Notes: generated by a model from the letters alone, not told the origin. A DNA stretch of 13,842 nucleotides from Pseudomonadota bacterium (GCA_023386515.1 JAEWJQ010000280.1:1-13842), one strand, 5' to 3'. Positions 6,504 through 13,810 are shown, counted from the first letter of the stretch. Numbers and translations: made by a program.

Positions 6504-7400
6504 CTATTCGACGCCCAGCGTGCGGATCAGCCAGTCGTGGAATAGCCGCACCGGCCGCTGCTGCAGGGCGCGCGGCCGGCAGACGAACCAATGGCTGTAG
6601 GGGCTGTCGACCTCGATATCGAACAGCCGGACGAGCCGCGGGTCGTTGGCGTTGCGGAAATGGCTTTCATGCATGAAGGCAACGCCCAGCCCCTGCGCCG
6701 CCGCCTCCAGCATCAGCACGCCCGAATCGAAATAGTCGGTGGCGAGCGGCTCGACGTCGGAAATGCCGATTGCGTCGCGCCAGGCGGAGATCGTCTCCGG
6801 CATCTCGCGATGGATCAGCGCGGTCAGCCGGGCGAGCTGTTCCGGCCGGGTGACGGGATCGGGGCCGTCGAGCAAGGTCCGCGCGCCGATCACATAGACG
6901 GAATTGCGATCGAGCCGCTTGGCATAGAGCGACGGATCGATCTCCCGCGCCAGCGCGATCACCGCGTCGAGTCCTTCCCCGAGCCGGGTGATGCCATGGC
7001 CGGCGGTGTCGATGTCGAGGTGCAGTTCCGGATGCGCGGCGCGCAAACCGCCAAGATGCGGGAACAGTCGCTGTGACGCATAGAGCGGCAGCACGCCGAG
7101 GCGCAGGCGCAGCACCTCGGTGGTGCCGGTCAGCGTCTCGACCGCGTCCGACAAGGCATCGAGCAGCGGCGCAAGCTGCCCGAGCAGCCGTTCGCCGTCG
7201 GTGTTGAGGACCATTGCCTGATGGCGCCGCTCGAACAGGGGCCGGTCGACGAACCGCTCGAGCGATTGGACGCGGCGGCTGAGCGCGGGCGCGGACAAGG
7301 CCAGTTCGGCGGCCGCGGCCTTGACCGAGCCGAGCCGCGAGACCTGAACGAAGGCTTCGATCGCCCCCAGTGGCGGCAGCCTGCGCATTGCTTCCGACAT
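6504..7400 (-). CDS. LysR family transcriptional regulator
   Basis: A 298-residue LTTR. The N-terminal winged helix-turn-helix covers about residues 5-65 (PPLGAIEAFVQVSRLGSVKAA, then LSAPALSRRVQSLERFVDRPLFERR). The rest is the periplasmic-binding-like effector domain, including LRLGVLPLYASQRLFPHLGG and the late DSGVLMLEAAAQGLGVAFMHE. The sequence looks closest to the GcvA/AmpR-like branch; the effector is unknown. Start choice is uncertain: ATG 7400 has GGGAGG directly against it, ATG 7388 lies 12 nt after that same GGGAGG, and an upstream in-frame ATG at 7454 adds residues unlike the family. It is divergent from the CDC48-type gene, and LTTRs often control such a divergent neighbour, but the CDC48 start is 287 nt away. 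Confidence 0.9.
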   Translation of the reverse strand: MSEAMRRLPPLGAIEAFVQVSRLGSVKAAAAELALSAPALSRRVQSLERFVDRPLFERRHQAMVLNTDGERLLGQLAPLLDALSDAVETLTGTTEVLRLRLGVLPLYASQRLFPHLGGLRAAHPELHLDIDTAGHGITRLGEGLDAVIALAREIDPSLYAKRLDRNSVYVIGARTLLDGPDPVTRPEQLARLTALIHREMPETISAWRDAIGISDVEPLATDYFDSGVLMLEAAAQGLGVAFMHESHFRNANDPRLVRLFDIEVDSPYSHWFVCRPRALQQRPVRLFHDWLIRTLGVE

Positions 7401-7439
7401 CCTCCCAGCCGCGGCATGGCAACACGATGCCTGCCACGA

Positions 7440-7454
7440 TTGCAACGCATGCAA
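7440..7454. promoter_or_regulatory. LysR-box-like dyad TTGCA-N5-TGCAA
   Basis: TTGCAACGCATGCAA is a perfect 5-bp dyad around a 5-nt centre, with the T-N11-A core expected of LysR-type regulators. It lies 40 nt upstream of the LysR start at 7400, on the side facing the divergent CDC48-type gene. A further TTGCAA half site is at 7477-7482. Autoregulation is the simplest reading, by analogy with the family. Confidence 0.4.
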
Positions 7455-7504
7455 TCATAAGTGGCTTTCTTCGCACTTGCAACATGATCGGGCAGACGGC
7501 AAAC

Positions 7505-7575
7505 GGAGCGGGCCTTTCAGGCATCCTCTCCTAAAACTTTCACGGGCCGCTCCTTCGGGACGCGGCCCTTTTTTT
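7505..7575 (+). ncRNA. Candidate small RNA 3' end or attenuator: orphan terminator with competing upstream strand
   Basis: GGGCCGC (7544-7550) pairs with GCGGCCC (7562-7568). The inner TCC/GGA closes a TTCG tetraloop (7554-7557), C7561 is bulged, and seven Ts follow (7569-7575). This is a textbook terminator, yet no plus-strand gene precedes it. GGAGCGGGCC (7505-7514) can pair 9 of 10 bases with 7544-7553, the left half of the terminator, which would prevent it forming. The element ends 112 nt before the CDC48-type start. It is either an independent small RNA or a conditional terminator in that gene's leader. No clear sigma70 promoter was found for it. Confidence 0.55.
7544..7575 (+). terminator. 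Intrinsic terminator, UUCG-capped, upstream of CDC48-type gene
   Basis: A ten-pair GC-rich stem with one bulged C, a hyperstable C(UUCG)G cap and a T7 tract. It is the strongest terminator in the window after that of carD. It points towards the CDC48-type gene, so transcripts from the 7400-7500 region would stop here unless the alternative pairing forms. Confidence 0.85.
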
Positions 7576-7631
7576 GTCCGATTCGCCCGGGGCCCGCGGT
7601 TCGCGACGACCATTCTGGGGCTCGCATCCTC

Positions 7632-7658
7632 GGAACCGGCTTCCTACCTCGCGCGCTT
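7632..7658 (+). promoter_or_regulatory. Possible EcfG-like promoter for CDC48-type gene
   Basis: GGAACC at 7632-7637 matches the EcfG -35. The -10 position holds CGCTT (7654-7658), 17 nt after GGAAC, instead of the consensus CGTT. It would start transcripts near 7665, giving a short leader of about 23 nt with the ribosome binding site AAAGGA included. The position, downstream of the terminator, is attractive but the -10 match is imperfect. Confidence 0.3.
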
Positions 7659-7687
7659 CCAACCGCTTGCGAGACAAAGGACTGCCC

Positions 7688-9961
7688 ATGGCCGACGCCG
7701 ATACCCCCCAGCGCAAGATCCAGGTGGCGAACAGCCGCCCCGAGGATTCGGGCCGGGGTCTCGCGCATGTGCCGCGCAGCCTAATGGCGGCGCTGGGCAT
7801 CGGCGAGGGCGACGTGATCGAGATCGTCGGCAAACAATCGACGCCGGCCCGCGCGGTCGGCCCCTATCCGGAGGACGAGGGGATCGACGTACTGCGCATC
7901 GACGGCCTGCAACGCGCCAATGCCGGCGTCGGCGCGGGTGATTTCGTCGAGGTGCGCAAGGCCGAATCGAAGCCGGCGACGCGCGTCGTCTTCGCCCCGG
8001 CGCAACAGAATCTGCGGCTGCAGGGATCGACCACCGCGCTGAAGCGCACCTTCTTCGGCCGGCCGCTGTGCCAGGGCGACATCGTCGCCACCGCCGGCCA
8101 GCAGCGCGTCACCAACATGCCGCCGGGCATCCAGCAATTCATGAACGCTCCGGCCTATGCGCTGCAGGAGATCCGGCTGAGCGTCGTGTCGGCGAGTCCT
8201 AAGGGTGGCGTCCATATCGACGAGAATACCGAGATCGAGCTGCGCCCCGAATATGAGGAGCCGCGCGATGCGCGCCGTGCCGACGTCACCTATGACGATA
8301 TCGGCGGCATGGCGTCGACGATCGACCAGCTGCGCGAGATGGTCGAGCTGCCGCTGCGCTATCCCGAATTGTTCGAGCGGCTCGGCGTCGAGCCGCCCAA
8401 GGGCCTGTTGCTCTACGGCCCGCCGGGTACAGGCAAGACGCGCCTCGCCCGCGCCGTCGCCAATGAATCGGACGCGCAATTCTTCCTGATCAACGGACCG
8501 GAGATCATGGGCGCGGCCTATGGCGAGTCGGAAGGGCGGCTGCGCGAGATCTTCGAGGAGGCGGCGAAGAGCGCTCCGTCGATCGTCTTCATCGACGAGA
8601 TCGATTCGATCGCGCCCAAGCGCGGCAACGTGCAGGGCGAGGCGGAGAAGCGGGTCGTCGCGCAGTTGCTCACGCTGATGGACGGGCTGGAGGCGCGCGC
8701 CAATCTGGTAGTGATCGCCGCGACCAACCGGCCAGAGGCGATCGACGAGGCGCTGCGCCGGCCGGGCCGGTTCGATCGCGAGATCGGCGTCGGCGTGCCG
8801 GACGAGCGCGGCCGGCGCGAGATCCTGGGCATCCACACCCGCGGCATGCCGCTCGGCGACAAGGTCGACCTCGCGGAATTGGCGCGCACCACCTATGGCT
8901 TCGTCGGTGCCGATCTCGCCGCGCTGACCCGCGAGGCGGCGATCGAGGCGGTGCGGCGGATCATGCCGCGACTCAACCTCGAGGAGCGGACGATCCCGGC
9001 CGAGGTGCTCGATACCTTGTCGGTGACGCGTGAGGATTTTCTCGAGGCGCTGAAGCGCGTCCAGCCGAGCGCGATGCGCGAAGTGATGGTCGAGGCGCCG
9101 CGCGTCCGCTGGGAGGATGTCGGCGGGCTCGACAAGGCGCAGGAGCGGCTGAAGGAAGGCGTCGAGCTGCCGCTCAAGAATCCCGATGCGTTCCGCCGCC
9201 TCGGCATCCGTCCGGCCAAGGGGTTCCTGCTCTACGGCCCACCGGGCACGGGCAAGACGTTGCTCGCCAAGGCGGTGGCGCGCGAAGCGGAGGCGAATTT
9301 CATCGCCACCAAGTCGAGCGACCTGCTGTCCAAATGGTATGGCGAGAGCGAGCAGCAGATCGCCCGCCTGTTCCAGCGCGCGCGGCAGGGCGCGCCGACG
9401 GTGATCTTCATCGACGAGCTCGATTCGCTGGTGCCGGCGCGTGGCGGCGGGCTGGGCGAACCGCAGGTGACCGAGCGCGTGGTCAACACCATCCTCGCCG
9501 AGATGGACGGGCTCGAGGAGCTGCAGTCGGTGGTGGTGATCGGCGCGACCAACCGTCCGAACCTGGTCGATCCCGCGCTGTTGCGGCCGGGGCGGTTCGA
9601 CGAGCTGATCTACGTCGGCGTGCCGTCGCAGGACGGGCGGCGGCGCATCCTCGAGATTCAGACGCAGAAGATGCCGCTGGCCGGCGACGTCGACCTCGAC
9701 GCGATCGCGGCACGGACCGACCGGTTCACCGGCGCCGATCTGGAGGATGTCGTGCGCCGCGCCGGCCTGATCGCGCTGCGCCGCTCGGTCAATGCGCGCG
9801 AGGTCTATCAGGGCGACTTCGAGGAAGCATTGGGCGAGGCGCGGGCGAGCGTGACGCCGGAGATGGAGAAGGATTACGAAGAGATCGCCGCGCGCATCAA
9901 ACAGGATGCCGCCGCGATCCAGCCGATCGGCTTCGCCTTTCCGCAGCGTAAGGACGGCTAA
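7688..9961 (+). CDS. CDC48/p97/VAT-type AAA+ ATPase
   Basis: A 757-residue tandem AAA+ unfoldase of the CDC48/VAT type, which as a hexamer threads protein substrates through its pore using ATP. The N domain (about 9-95, double-psi barrel, then about 100-188) is followed by D1 (about 203-430) and D2 (about 475-700). Walker A motifs GPPGTGKT are at 244-251 and 517-524; Walker B motifs FIDEID at 301-306 and FIDELD at 574-579. Arginine-finger segments RRPGRFD and LRPGRFD follow each (around 357-363 and 632-638). Pore loops are AAYGESE (276-282) and KWYGESE (549-555). All key residues are intact. The eukaryotic C-terminal tail is missing. The ATG at 7688 follows AAAGGA with 6 nt spacing. The bacterial substrate and adaptors are unknown. 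Codon use looks native. Confidence 0.93.
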   Translation: MADADTPQRKIQVANSRPEDSGRGLAHVPRSLMAALGIGEGDVIEIVGKQSTPARAVGPYPEDEGIDVLRIDGLQRANAGVGAGDFVEVRKAESKPATRVVFAPAQQNLRLQGSTTALKRTFFGRPLCQGDIVATAGQQRVTNMPPGIQQFMNAPAYALQEIRLSVVSASPKGGVHIDENTEIELRPEYEEPRDARRADVTYDDIGGMASTIDQLREMVELPLRYPELFERLGVEPPKGLLLYGPPGTGKTRLARAVANESDAQFFLINGPEIMGAAYGESEGRLREIFEEAAKSAPSIVFIDEIDSIAPKRGNVQGEAEKRVVAQLLTLMDGLEARANLVVIAATNRPEAIDEALRRPGRFDREIGVGVPDERGRREILGIHTRGMPLGDKVDLAELARTTYGFVGADLAALTREAAIEAVRRIMPRLNLEERTIPAEVLDTLSVTREDFLEALKRVQPSAMREVMVEAPRVRWEDVGGLDKAQERLKEGVELPLKNPDAFRRLGIRPAKGFLLYGPPGTGKTLLAKAVAREAEANFIATKSSDLLSKWYGESEQQIARLFQRARQGAPTVIFIDELDSLVPARGGGLGEPQVTERVVNTILAEMDGLEELQSVVVIGATNRPNLVDPALLRPGRFDELIYVGVPSQDGRRRILEIQTQKMPLAGDVDLDAIAARTDRFTGADLEDVVRRAGLIALRRSVNAREVYQGDFEEALGEARASVTPEMEKDYEEIAARIKQDAAAIQPIGFAFPQRKDG

Positions 9962-10320
9962 ACGTCGCCGCCGTCCTCTCCGTGTGGGAGGGCGCGCCGG
10001 TCGATCGCCGGGCGGCCGTAGCTGCGCGTCACGGTGGCGACGGTGACGCTATAATCGTCATACCAGCGCTGCCGCCCCGCCGCGCGCGTCGCCGCGTGAT
10101 CGGGGTGGTCGCGCCAGGCGATCGCCGCCGCCTCGTCCGCCCAATAGCTGACCGTGATGCCGAGACCGGCTGCGTCGCGCACGCCGTCGACGCCGCGATA
10201 GCCGGGCTGCGCCGCGGCGAGCGTCTCCATCCGCTCGGCGGCCAGCCGATAACCCTGTTCGCCCAGTCCGTTGCGGCGCGATACGAAGATCACCGCGACC
10301 TGCCCCCGCCGGTCGTCCAT
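9958..10320 (-). CDS. Antibiotic biosynthesis monooxygenase (ABM) domain protein
   Basis: A 120-residue protein of the ABM/YgiN-like dimeric ferredoxin-like fold. The pattern VAVIFVSRRN (8-17), then METLAAAQPGYRGVDGVRD (31-49), ITVSYWADEAAAIAWRDHPDH (55-75) and GRQRWYDDYSVTVATVTRSYG (82-102) is that of the ABM family. Members include quinol monooxygenases and haem-degrading enzymes, and the substrate here cannot be told. The ATG at 10320 is chosen because GGGGA lies 7 nt upstream; two more ATGs directly before it are too close to that site. Its TAG stop (9958-9960) overlaps the TAA of the opposing CDC48-type gene (9959-9961), so the convergent transcripts share their ends and no terminator separates them. 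Confidence 0.85.
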   Translation of the reverse strand: MDDRRGQVAVIFVSRRNGLGEQGYRLAAERMETLAAAQPGYRGVDGVRDAAGLGITVSYWADEAAAIAWRDHPDHAATRAAGRQRWYDDYSVTVATVTRSYGRPAIDRRALPHGEDGGDV

Positions 10321-10460
10321 CATCATTTCCCCTCGGTCGGGCGACGCCGCGGTTGAGCCGGGCGCAACCTGTGGTCTTGCAACGTGTTTCAAATTCGTGG
10401 CAACGGAAGGTTTCGCCTCGCCCGCGTCGCCCGGGACCTTCTACGAGACCAAGGAAGCCG

Positions 10461-11075
10461 ATGAACAGTCCGATCACCGCCGCCCGGCGCTCGCGTACCC
10501 GCCCGGCGGGTGTTCCCAGTCCCGTGACGATGTTCTTCCAGGGCTTCCTGAAGCATCCGGTGATGGTCGGTTCGATCATCCCGTCGTCGGACCGGCTGAT
10601 CCGCAAGATGCTGGGTCCGGTCGACTGGTCGGCGTGCAAGCTGTTCGTCGAATACGGCCCCGGCGTCGGCACCTTCTGCCGCCCGATCCTGGAGCGGATG
10701 GCGCCCGACGCGATGCTGATCGCGATCGACACCAATGCCGACTTCATCCGCTATCTCGACCATACGATTACCGATTCCCGCTTCGTCGCGGTGCACGGCT
10801 CGGCGGCGGACGTCGAGCGGATCGTCCGGGAGCACGGCCATGAGCAGGCGGACTATGTGCTATCGGGCTTGCCCTTCTCCACCCTGCCGGCCGGCGTCGG
10901 CCCGGCGATCGCGGCGGCGACGCAACGCGTGATCCGCACCGGCGGCGCCTTCCTCGTCTATCAGTTCTCGCCCAAGGTGAAGGACTTCCTGACCCCGCAT
11001 TTCGCCAACATCGATCACGACATGGAATGGTGGAACGTGCCGCCAGCGCAATTGTACTGGGCGTGGAAGGGCTGA
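10461..11075 (+). CDS. Class I SAM-dependent methyltransferase, probable phospholipid N-methyltransferase
   Basis: A 204-residue Rossmann-fold methyltransferase. SAM motif I is VEYGPGVGTF (63-72), the acidic ribose-binding residue is D90 in LIAIDTNADF, and the motif IV-like stretch is LSGLPFSTLP (134-143). The N-terminal part MFFQGFLKHPVMVGSIIPSSDRL (24-46) and overall length resemble the PmtA type of bacterial phosphatidylethanolamine N-methyltransferase; KsgA-like rRNA dimethylases share the core. So phospholipid methylation at the inner membrane is likely but not proven. The ATG at 10461 follows AAGGA at about 6 nt. It is divergent from the ABM gene across 140 nt and ends in a terminator that overlaps its stop codon. 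Confidence 0.82.
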   Translation: MNSPITAARRSRTRPAGVPSPVTMFFQGFLKHPVMVGSIIPSSDRLIRKMLGPVDWSACKLFVEYGPGVGTFCRPILERMAPDAMLIAIDTNADFIRYLDHTITDSRFVAVHGSAADVERIVREHGHEQADYVLSGLPFSTLPAGVGPAIAAATQRVIRTGGAFLVYQFSPKVKDFLTPHFANIDHDMEWWNVPPAQLYWAWKG

Positions 11076-11089
11076 ACCGGCCCTTTTTT
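11067..11089 (+). terminator. Intrinsic terminator overlapping methyltransferase stop codon
   Basis: AAGGGC (11067-11072) pairs with GCCCTT (11080-11085) around a 7-nt loop and runs into TTTTTT (11084-11089). The loop begins with the TGA stop (11073-11075), so the last two codons form the left arm. It separates the methyltransferase from the MarR gene. Confidence 0.75.
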
Positions 11090-11142
11090 CCGTCAGTATT
11101 GCTGGATTTCATTCTACCCTGGATCAGTGTTATCCGTCCGTT

Positions 11143-11628
11143 ATGGATGGACTTGCCGAACGGCCCGCCTTGTTCCTGCACGACGCCGCGATCCGGCGGG
11201 GCATGGAGTTGATCATGATCGCGCATGCGCGCTTCGTGCGCGCGGCGGATTGCAAGCTGGCCGAACGCGGACTCGGTCGGGCCCATCATCGCATGCTCTA
11301 TTTCGTCGGACGACGGCCGGAGATCAGCGTGCGCGACCTGCTGGGGCTGCTCGGCATCACCAAACAGTCGCTGAGCCGCGTGATGCGTGACCTGCTGGAT
11401 CGCGGGCTGGTCGACCTGCGGCAGGACGAGCAGGACCGGCGCAGCCGGCTGCTGTGGCTGACCCCGGCGGGCGAGGCGCTGGAGGCGGAACTCTATGCCG
11501 AACAGCGCGACCGCATGGCCGAGGCCTATGCCGCCGCCGGCCGCGAGGCGGTGAGCGGCTATTGGACGGTGCTGGAAGCGCTGATCCCCGAGGCCGAGCG
11601 GGCGGAGGTCGCCGCGCTGGGACGGTGA
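11143..11628 (+). CDS. MarR family transcriptional regulator
   Basis: A 161-residue winged-helix regulator. Helix-turn-helix segments lie at about 61-87, with recognition helix TKQSLSRVMRDLLDRGLV (73-90). The wing is DEQDRRSRLLWLTPAGEAL (95-113), the usual MarR signature ending. The N-terminal LFLHDAAIRRGMELIMIAHARFV and GRAHHRMLYFV (45-55) fit a subgroup I recall beside lipid and housekeeping genes in alphaproteobacteria. No Shine-Dalgarno sequence precedes the ATG at 11143, while a -10-like TGTTAT lies 9 nt before it, so the mRNA may be leaderless. Ligand and targets are unknown; neighbours are a lipid methyltransferase and a PLD-family enzyme. It ends 6 nt from the stop of the opposing gene. 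Confidence 0.88.
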   Translation: MDGLAERPALFLHDAAIRRGMELIMIAHARFVRAADCKLAERGLGRAHHRMLYFVGRRPEISVRDLLGLLGITKQSLSRVMRDLLDRGLVDLRQDEQDRRSRLLWLTPAGEALEAELYAEQRDRMAEAYAAAGREAVSGYWTVLEALIPEAERAEVAALGR

Positions 11629-11634
11629 GGCGCG

Positions 11635-12816
11635 TCAGTCCTCGTCGATGCCGAAGTTGAGGCCGCGCGACAGCGACGGATCGACCACCGCGATCAACAG
11701 ATAGGCGCCGAACTGGCGCAGCCGCTGGAACCAGCCGGTCGCGGCGCGATACCGGTCGGGGGTGATCGCCTCGGATCGAGCGACCTCGCCGTCGACATAG
11801 TTGCGGACATGGTCGGCGAAGGCCGCATCCTCGATCCGCAGCATCAGTTCGAGGTTGATGAACAGGCTGCGCATGTCGAAATTGGCGGAGCCGACGTAAA
11901 CCGCGTCGTCGATGACGTAGAGTTTGGTGTGCAATTTGGTCGGCTGATATTCGTAGATCGCGACCTGTTTGCGCAGCAGGCCGGCGTAGGTGAAGCGCGC
12001 CGCGGCGATCGTCGCCTGATTGTCGGACTTGGCGGCGGTGACGATCCGCACCGTCGCCTGGCGTCGCCCGGCCCGGTCGAGCCGGCGCAGCATCGTCGGC
12101 GACGGGGTGAAATAGGCGGCGATGATGTCGATGCGCCCGCCATGGCGCATGTCGTGCCGGACGGCGCGCGCCCAGGGCGACAGCCGCCGCGTCGGCCCGC
12201 CGATCAGCCAGCGGATCGGCCCGCTCGTCTCGCTCCAGCGCGCCAGCGCCCGGTTGAGGTGGCGCAGCTTGCCGTGGTCCTGCTGCGTCCAGTCATGCAG
12301 CGCGTCGAAATAGCCGGCCAGCCGCGCCGCCGCCGGTCCCTCGACCAGCAGGCCGAGGTCGCGCCACGCCTGGTCGGCGGGGGTGCCGAAATAATCGTCC
12401 TCGACGTTGAAGCCGCCGACGATGATCCGCGCGCTGCCTTCCGCATCGGCGAGGGCGAGCTTCTGGTGATTGCGCAGCAGATAGCGACGGCCGAAGCGCG
12501 GCAGGAAGCGGCAGACCGAAATGCCGACGTCGCGCAGCGGGGCGAAGAAGGCGGGATCGTCATGGCTGCCGAAGCCGTCGACGATCAGCGCGACGCGCAC
12601 GCCGCGCCGTGCGGCGGCGATCAGCGCCGCATTGACCCGCCGCCCGGTCGCATCGTCGGCATAGATGTAATAGAGGATGCGCAACGAGGATCGCGCACCC
12701 TCGATCAGCGTGAGCAGCGCGTCGAGCCGCCGCGGCCCGGTGTCGAGCAGGGTCAGTCGGTTGCCGTCGACGGTGAAGGCCGGCTGGGCGTCGGGAGCGT
12801 CGGGCGGATCGGCCAT
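11635..12816 (-). CDS. Phospholipase D-like / cardiolipin synthase-like protein
   Basis: A 393-residue protein with two intact HKD motifs, H-x-K-x4-D. The first is HQKLALAD (H117, K119, D124), followed by GGFNVEDDYF. The second is HTKLYVID (H296, K298, D303), followed by GSANFDMRSLF. Two such motifs form one phosphatidyl-transfer active site. The size and lack of N-terminal membrane helices resemble the ClsB type of cardiolipin synthase rather than ClsA, and a membrane-active C-terminal segment FGAYLLIAVVDPSL (369-382) is present. A general phosphodiesterase role cannot be excluded. The ATG at 12816 has only a weak GGGA before it; an in-frame TTG at 12852 is possible. It is divergent by 38 nt from the broken gene that follows. 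Confidence 0.86.
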   Translation of the reverse strand: MADPPDAPDAQPAFTVDGNRLTLLDTGPRRLDALLTLIEGARSSLRILYYIYADDATGRRVNAALIAAARRGVRVALIVDGFGSHDDPAFFAPLRDVGISVCRFLPRFGRRYLLRNHQKLALADAEGSARIIVGGFNVEDDYFGTPADQAWRDLGLLVEGPAAARLAGYFDALHDWTQQDHGKLRHLNRALARWSETSGPIRWLIGGPTRRLSPWARAVRHDMRHGGRIDIIAAYFTPSPTMLRRLDRAGRRQATVRIVTAAKSDNQATIAAARFTYAGLLRKQVAIYEYQPTKLHTKLYVIDDAVYVGSANFDMRSLFINLELMLRIEDAAFADHVRNYVDGEVARSEAITPDRYRAATGWFQRLRQFGAYLLIAVVDPSLSRGLNFGIDED

Positions 12817-12854
12817 GGTGCGGGTCCCGGCAAGGCGAGGGTGGGAGATCAACG

Positions 12855-13324
12855 ATGCTGATCGCGATGATGGTGCAGGCCGGCGTAGCCGAGGCGGCGG
12901 CGTTCGACCATCCGTGGCTGACGATCAGCCGTAGCGTGGCGCGCATGGTCTTGAAGGACGACATCGCCTCGTCGGCACGTTCGAGGGCAAGGAGCTGGAC
13001 GCCAAGCGGCTCGACCGAGTCCGCGTCACTCGCACGAGGATGCGGAATGGCCGGGTGGCGACTACGATATCCTATACCGATTCGCGCGCCTGTCCGGCAC
13101 TGGCCCGGCTGGGTGCAGACATCGGCGACTTCCCCCTCCCGCATGCCGTGGCGCCGTCGCCATTGAACTTCACGCCGATCGATGGCGTATCCTATCGCCA
13201 CGGTCGACGTCAGCTACGGCATCGACGTCAAGACGATGACGTTCGAGTCCAATGACGGCACCACATTGGCGTCGTGGGTCGACCAGACCCTGGCAGCGCT
13301 GACGCCGTGTCTGCCCCCCGATTG
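12855..13324 (+). pseudogene. Frameshifted gene for a small exported protein
   Basis: Coding signal runs through three successive frames. The first is MLIAMMVQAGVAEAAAFDHP... from 12855, with ribosome binding site GGGAG 7 nt upstream. Near 12958 it moves to HRLVGTFEGKELDAKRL..., continuing to FTPIDGVSY. Near 13190-13196 it returns to the first frame: ATVDVSYGIDVKTMTF... ending PCLPPD and TGA at 13322. A lost base at the first point and a gained base at the second explain it. All three parts keep strong GC third positions. Restored, it would be about 155 residues, with an N-terminal segment that may be a signal peptide. I do not recognise the family. It is either a recent pseudogene or two sequencing errors; unrestored, only short fragments are encoded. 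Confidence 0.7.
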
Positions 13325-13335
13325 ACACCGCGACT

Positions 13336-13363
13336 TTGACTTGGCGGGGCGAGGCTGCTAACG
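13336..13363 (+). promoter_or_regulatory. Possible housekeeping promoter of rpoZ
   Basis: TTGACT at 13336-13341 is a good -35. CTAACG at 13358-13363, 16 nt later, is a weak -10 of the kind often seen in GC-rich alphaproteobacterial promoters. It lies 41 nt before the rpoZ start and after the stop of the broken gene. Confidence 0.4.
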
Positions 13364-13404
13364 GGCGCGCTTTCCATCATCGAAACTTGCGAAGGAAAGC
13401 GTCC

Positions 13405-13749
13405 ATGGCGCGCGTCACCGTCGAGGATTGCGTCGACAAGGTCCCCAACCGCTTCGACCTCGTGCTGTTCGCCGCGCAGCGCGCGCGACAGATTTCGGGC
13501 GGCGCCGAGCTGACGCTCGACCGCGATCGCGACAAGAATCCGGTGGTCGCGCTGCGCGAGATCGCCGAGGAGACGGTGCGTCCCGACCAGCTCGAGGAAT
13601 CGGTGGTCGGCAGCCTGCAGCGCGTCCAGATCGACGACGAGGACGAGGCGGATGCGATCGGGTCGCTGTCGGCCTCGGCCGAGGCGCTGCGCCTGACTGC
13701 GGCGGCGCCGCCTCGCAACCAGAATCTGGGCGCCGATTACGACGGCTGA
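13405..13749 (+). CDS. rpoZ: DNA-directed RNA polymerase subunit omega
   Basis: A 114-residue omega subunit, which latches onto the beta-prime C-terminus and aids RNA polymerase assembly. The N-terminus [30 protein letters not shown] is the classic omega start, followed by [15 protein letters not shown] (44-58). The acidic and low-complexity C-terminus is longer than in enterobacteria, as usual in alphaproteobacteria. Alphaproteobacterial omega also takes part in the ppGpp site through its N-terminal residues, known for the family. The ATG at 13405 follows AAGGA by about 9 nt. A gene for RelA/SpoT-type enzymes often follows in this group, but the window ends first. Confidence 0.95.
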   Translation: MARVTVEDCVDKVPNRFDLVLFAAQRARQISGGAELTLDRDRDKNPVVALREIAEETVRPDQLEESVVGSLQRVQIDDEDEADAIGSLSASAEALRLTAAAPPRNQNLGADYDG

Positions 13750-13780
13750 TCCCGCCGCCCGCGTCCGGGCCGGCTGATCG

Positions 13781-13810
13781 AAGGGGGCTGCGGCATGCCG
13801 TGGCCCCCTT
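13781..13810 (+). terminator. Long hairpin after rpoZ
   Basis: AAGGGGGC (13781-13788) pairs with GCCCCCTT (13803-13810). Inside, two G-T wobbles lead to CGGC/GCCG (13791-13794 / 13797-13800). It sits 31 nt past the rpoZ stop. Only two Ts follow before GTCG, so it is a probable but not canonical terminator. Confidence 0.6.

Noticed and set aside
7574..7687. N-terminal extension of the CDC48-type protein
   Set aside because: It would start at a TTG inside the T-tract of the terminator, lacks a ribosome binding site, and adds residues unlike the family N domain.
11809..12861. Long plus-strand open frame opposite the PLD-like gene
   Set aside because: The minus strand has two intact HKD motifs; the plus frame is a high-GC shadow without family features.
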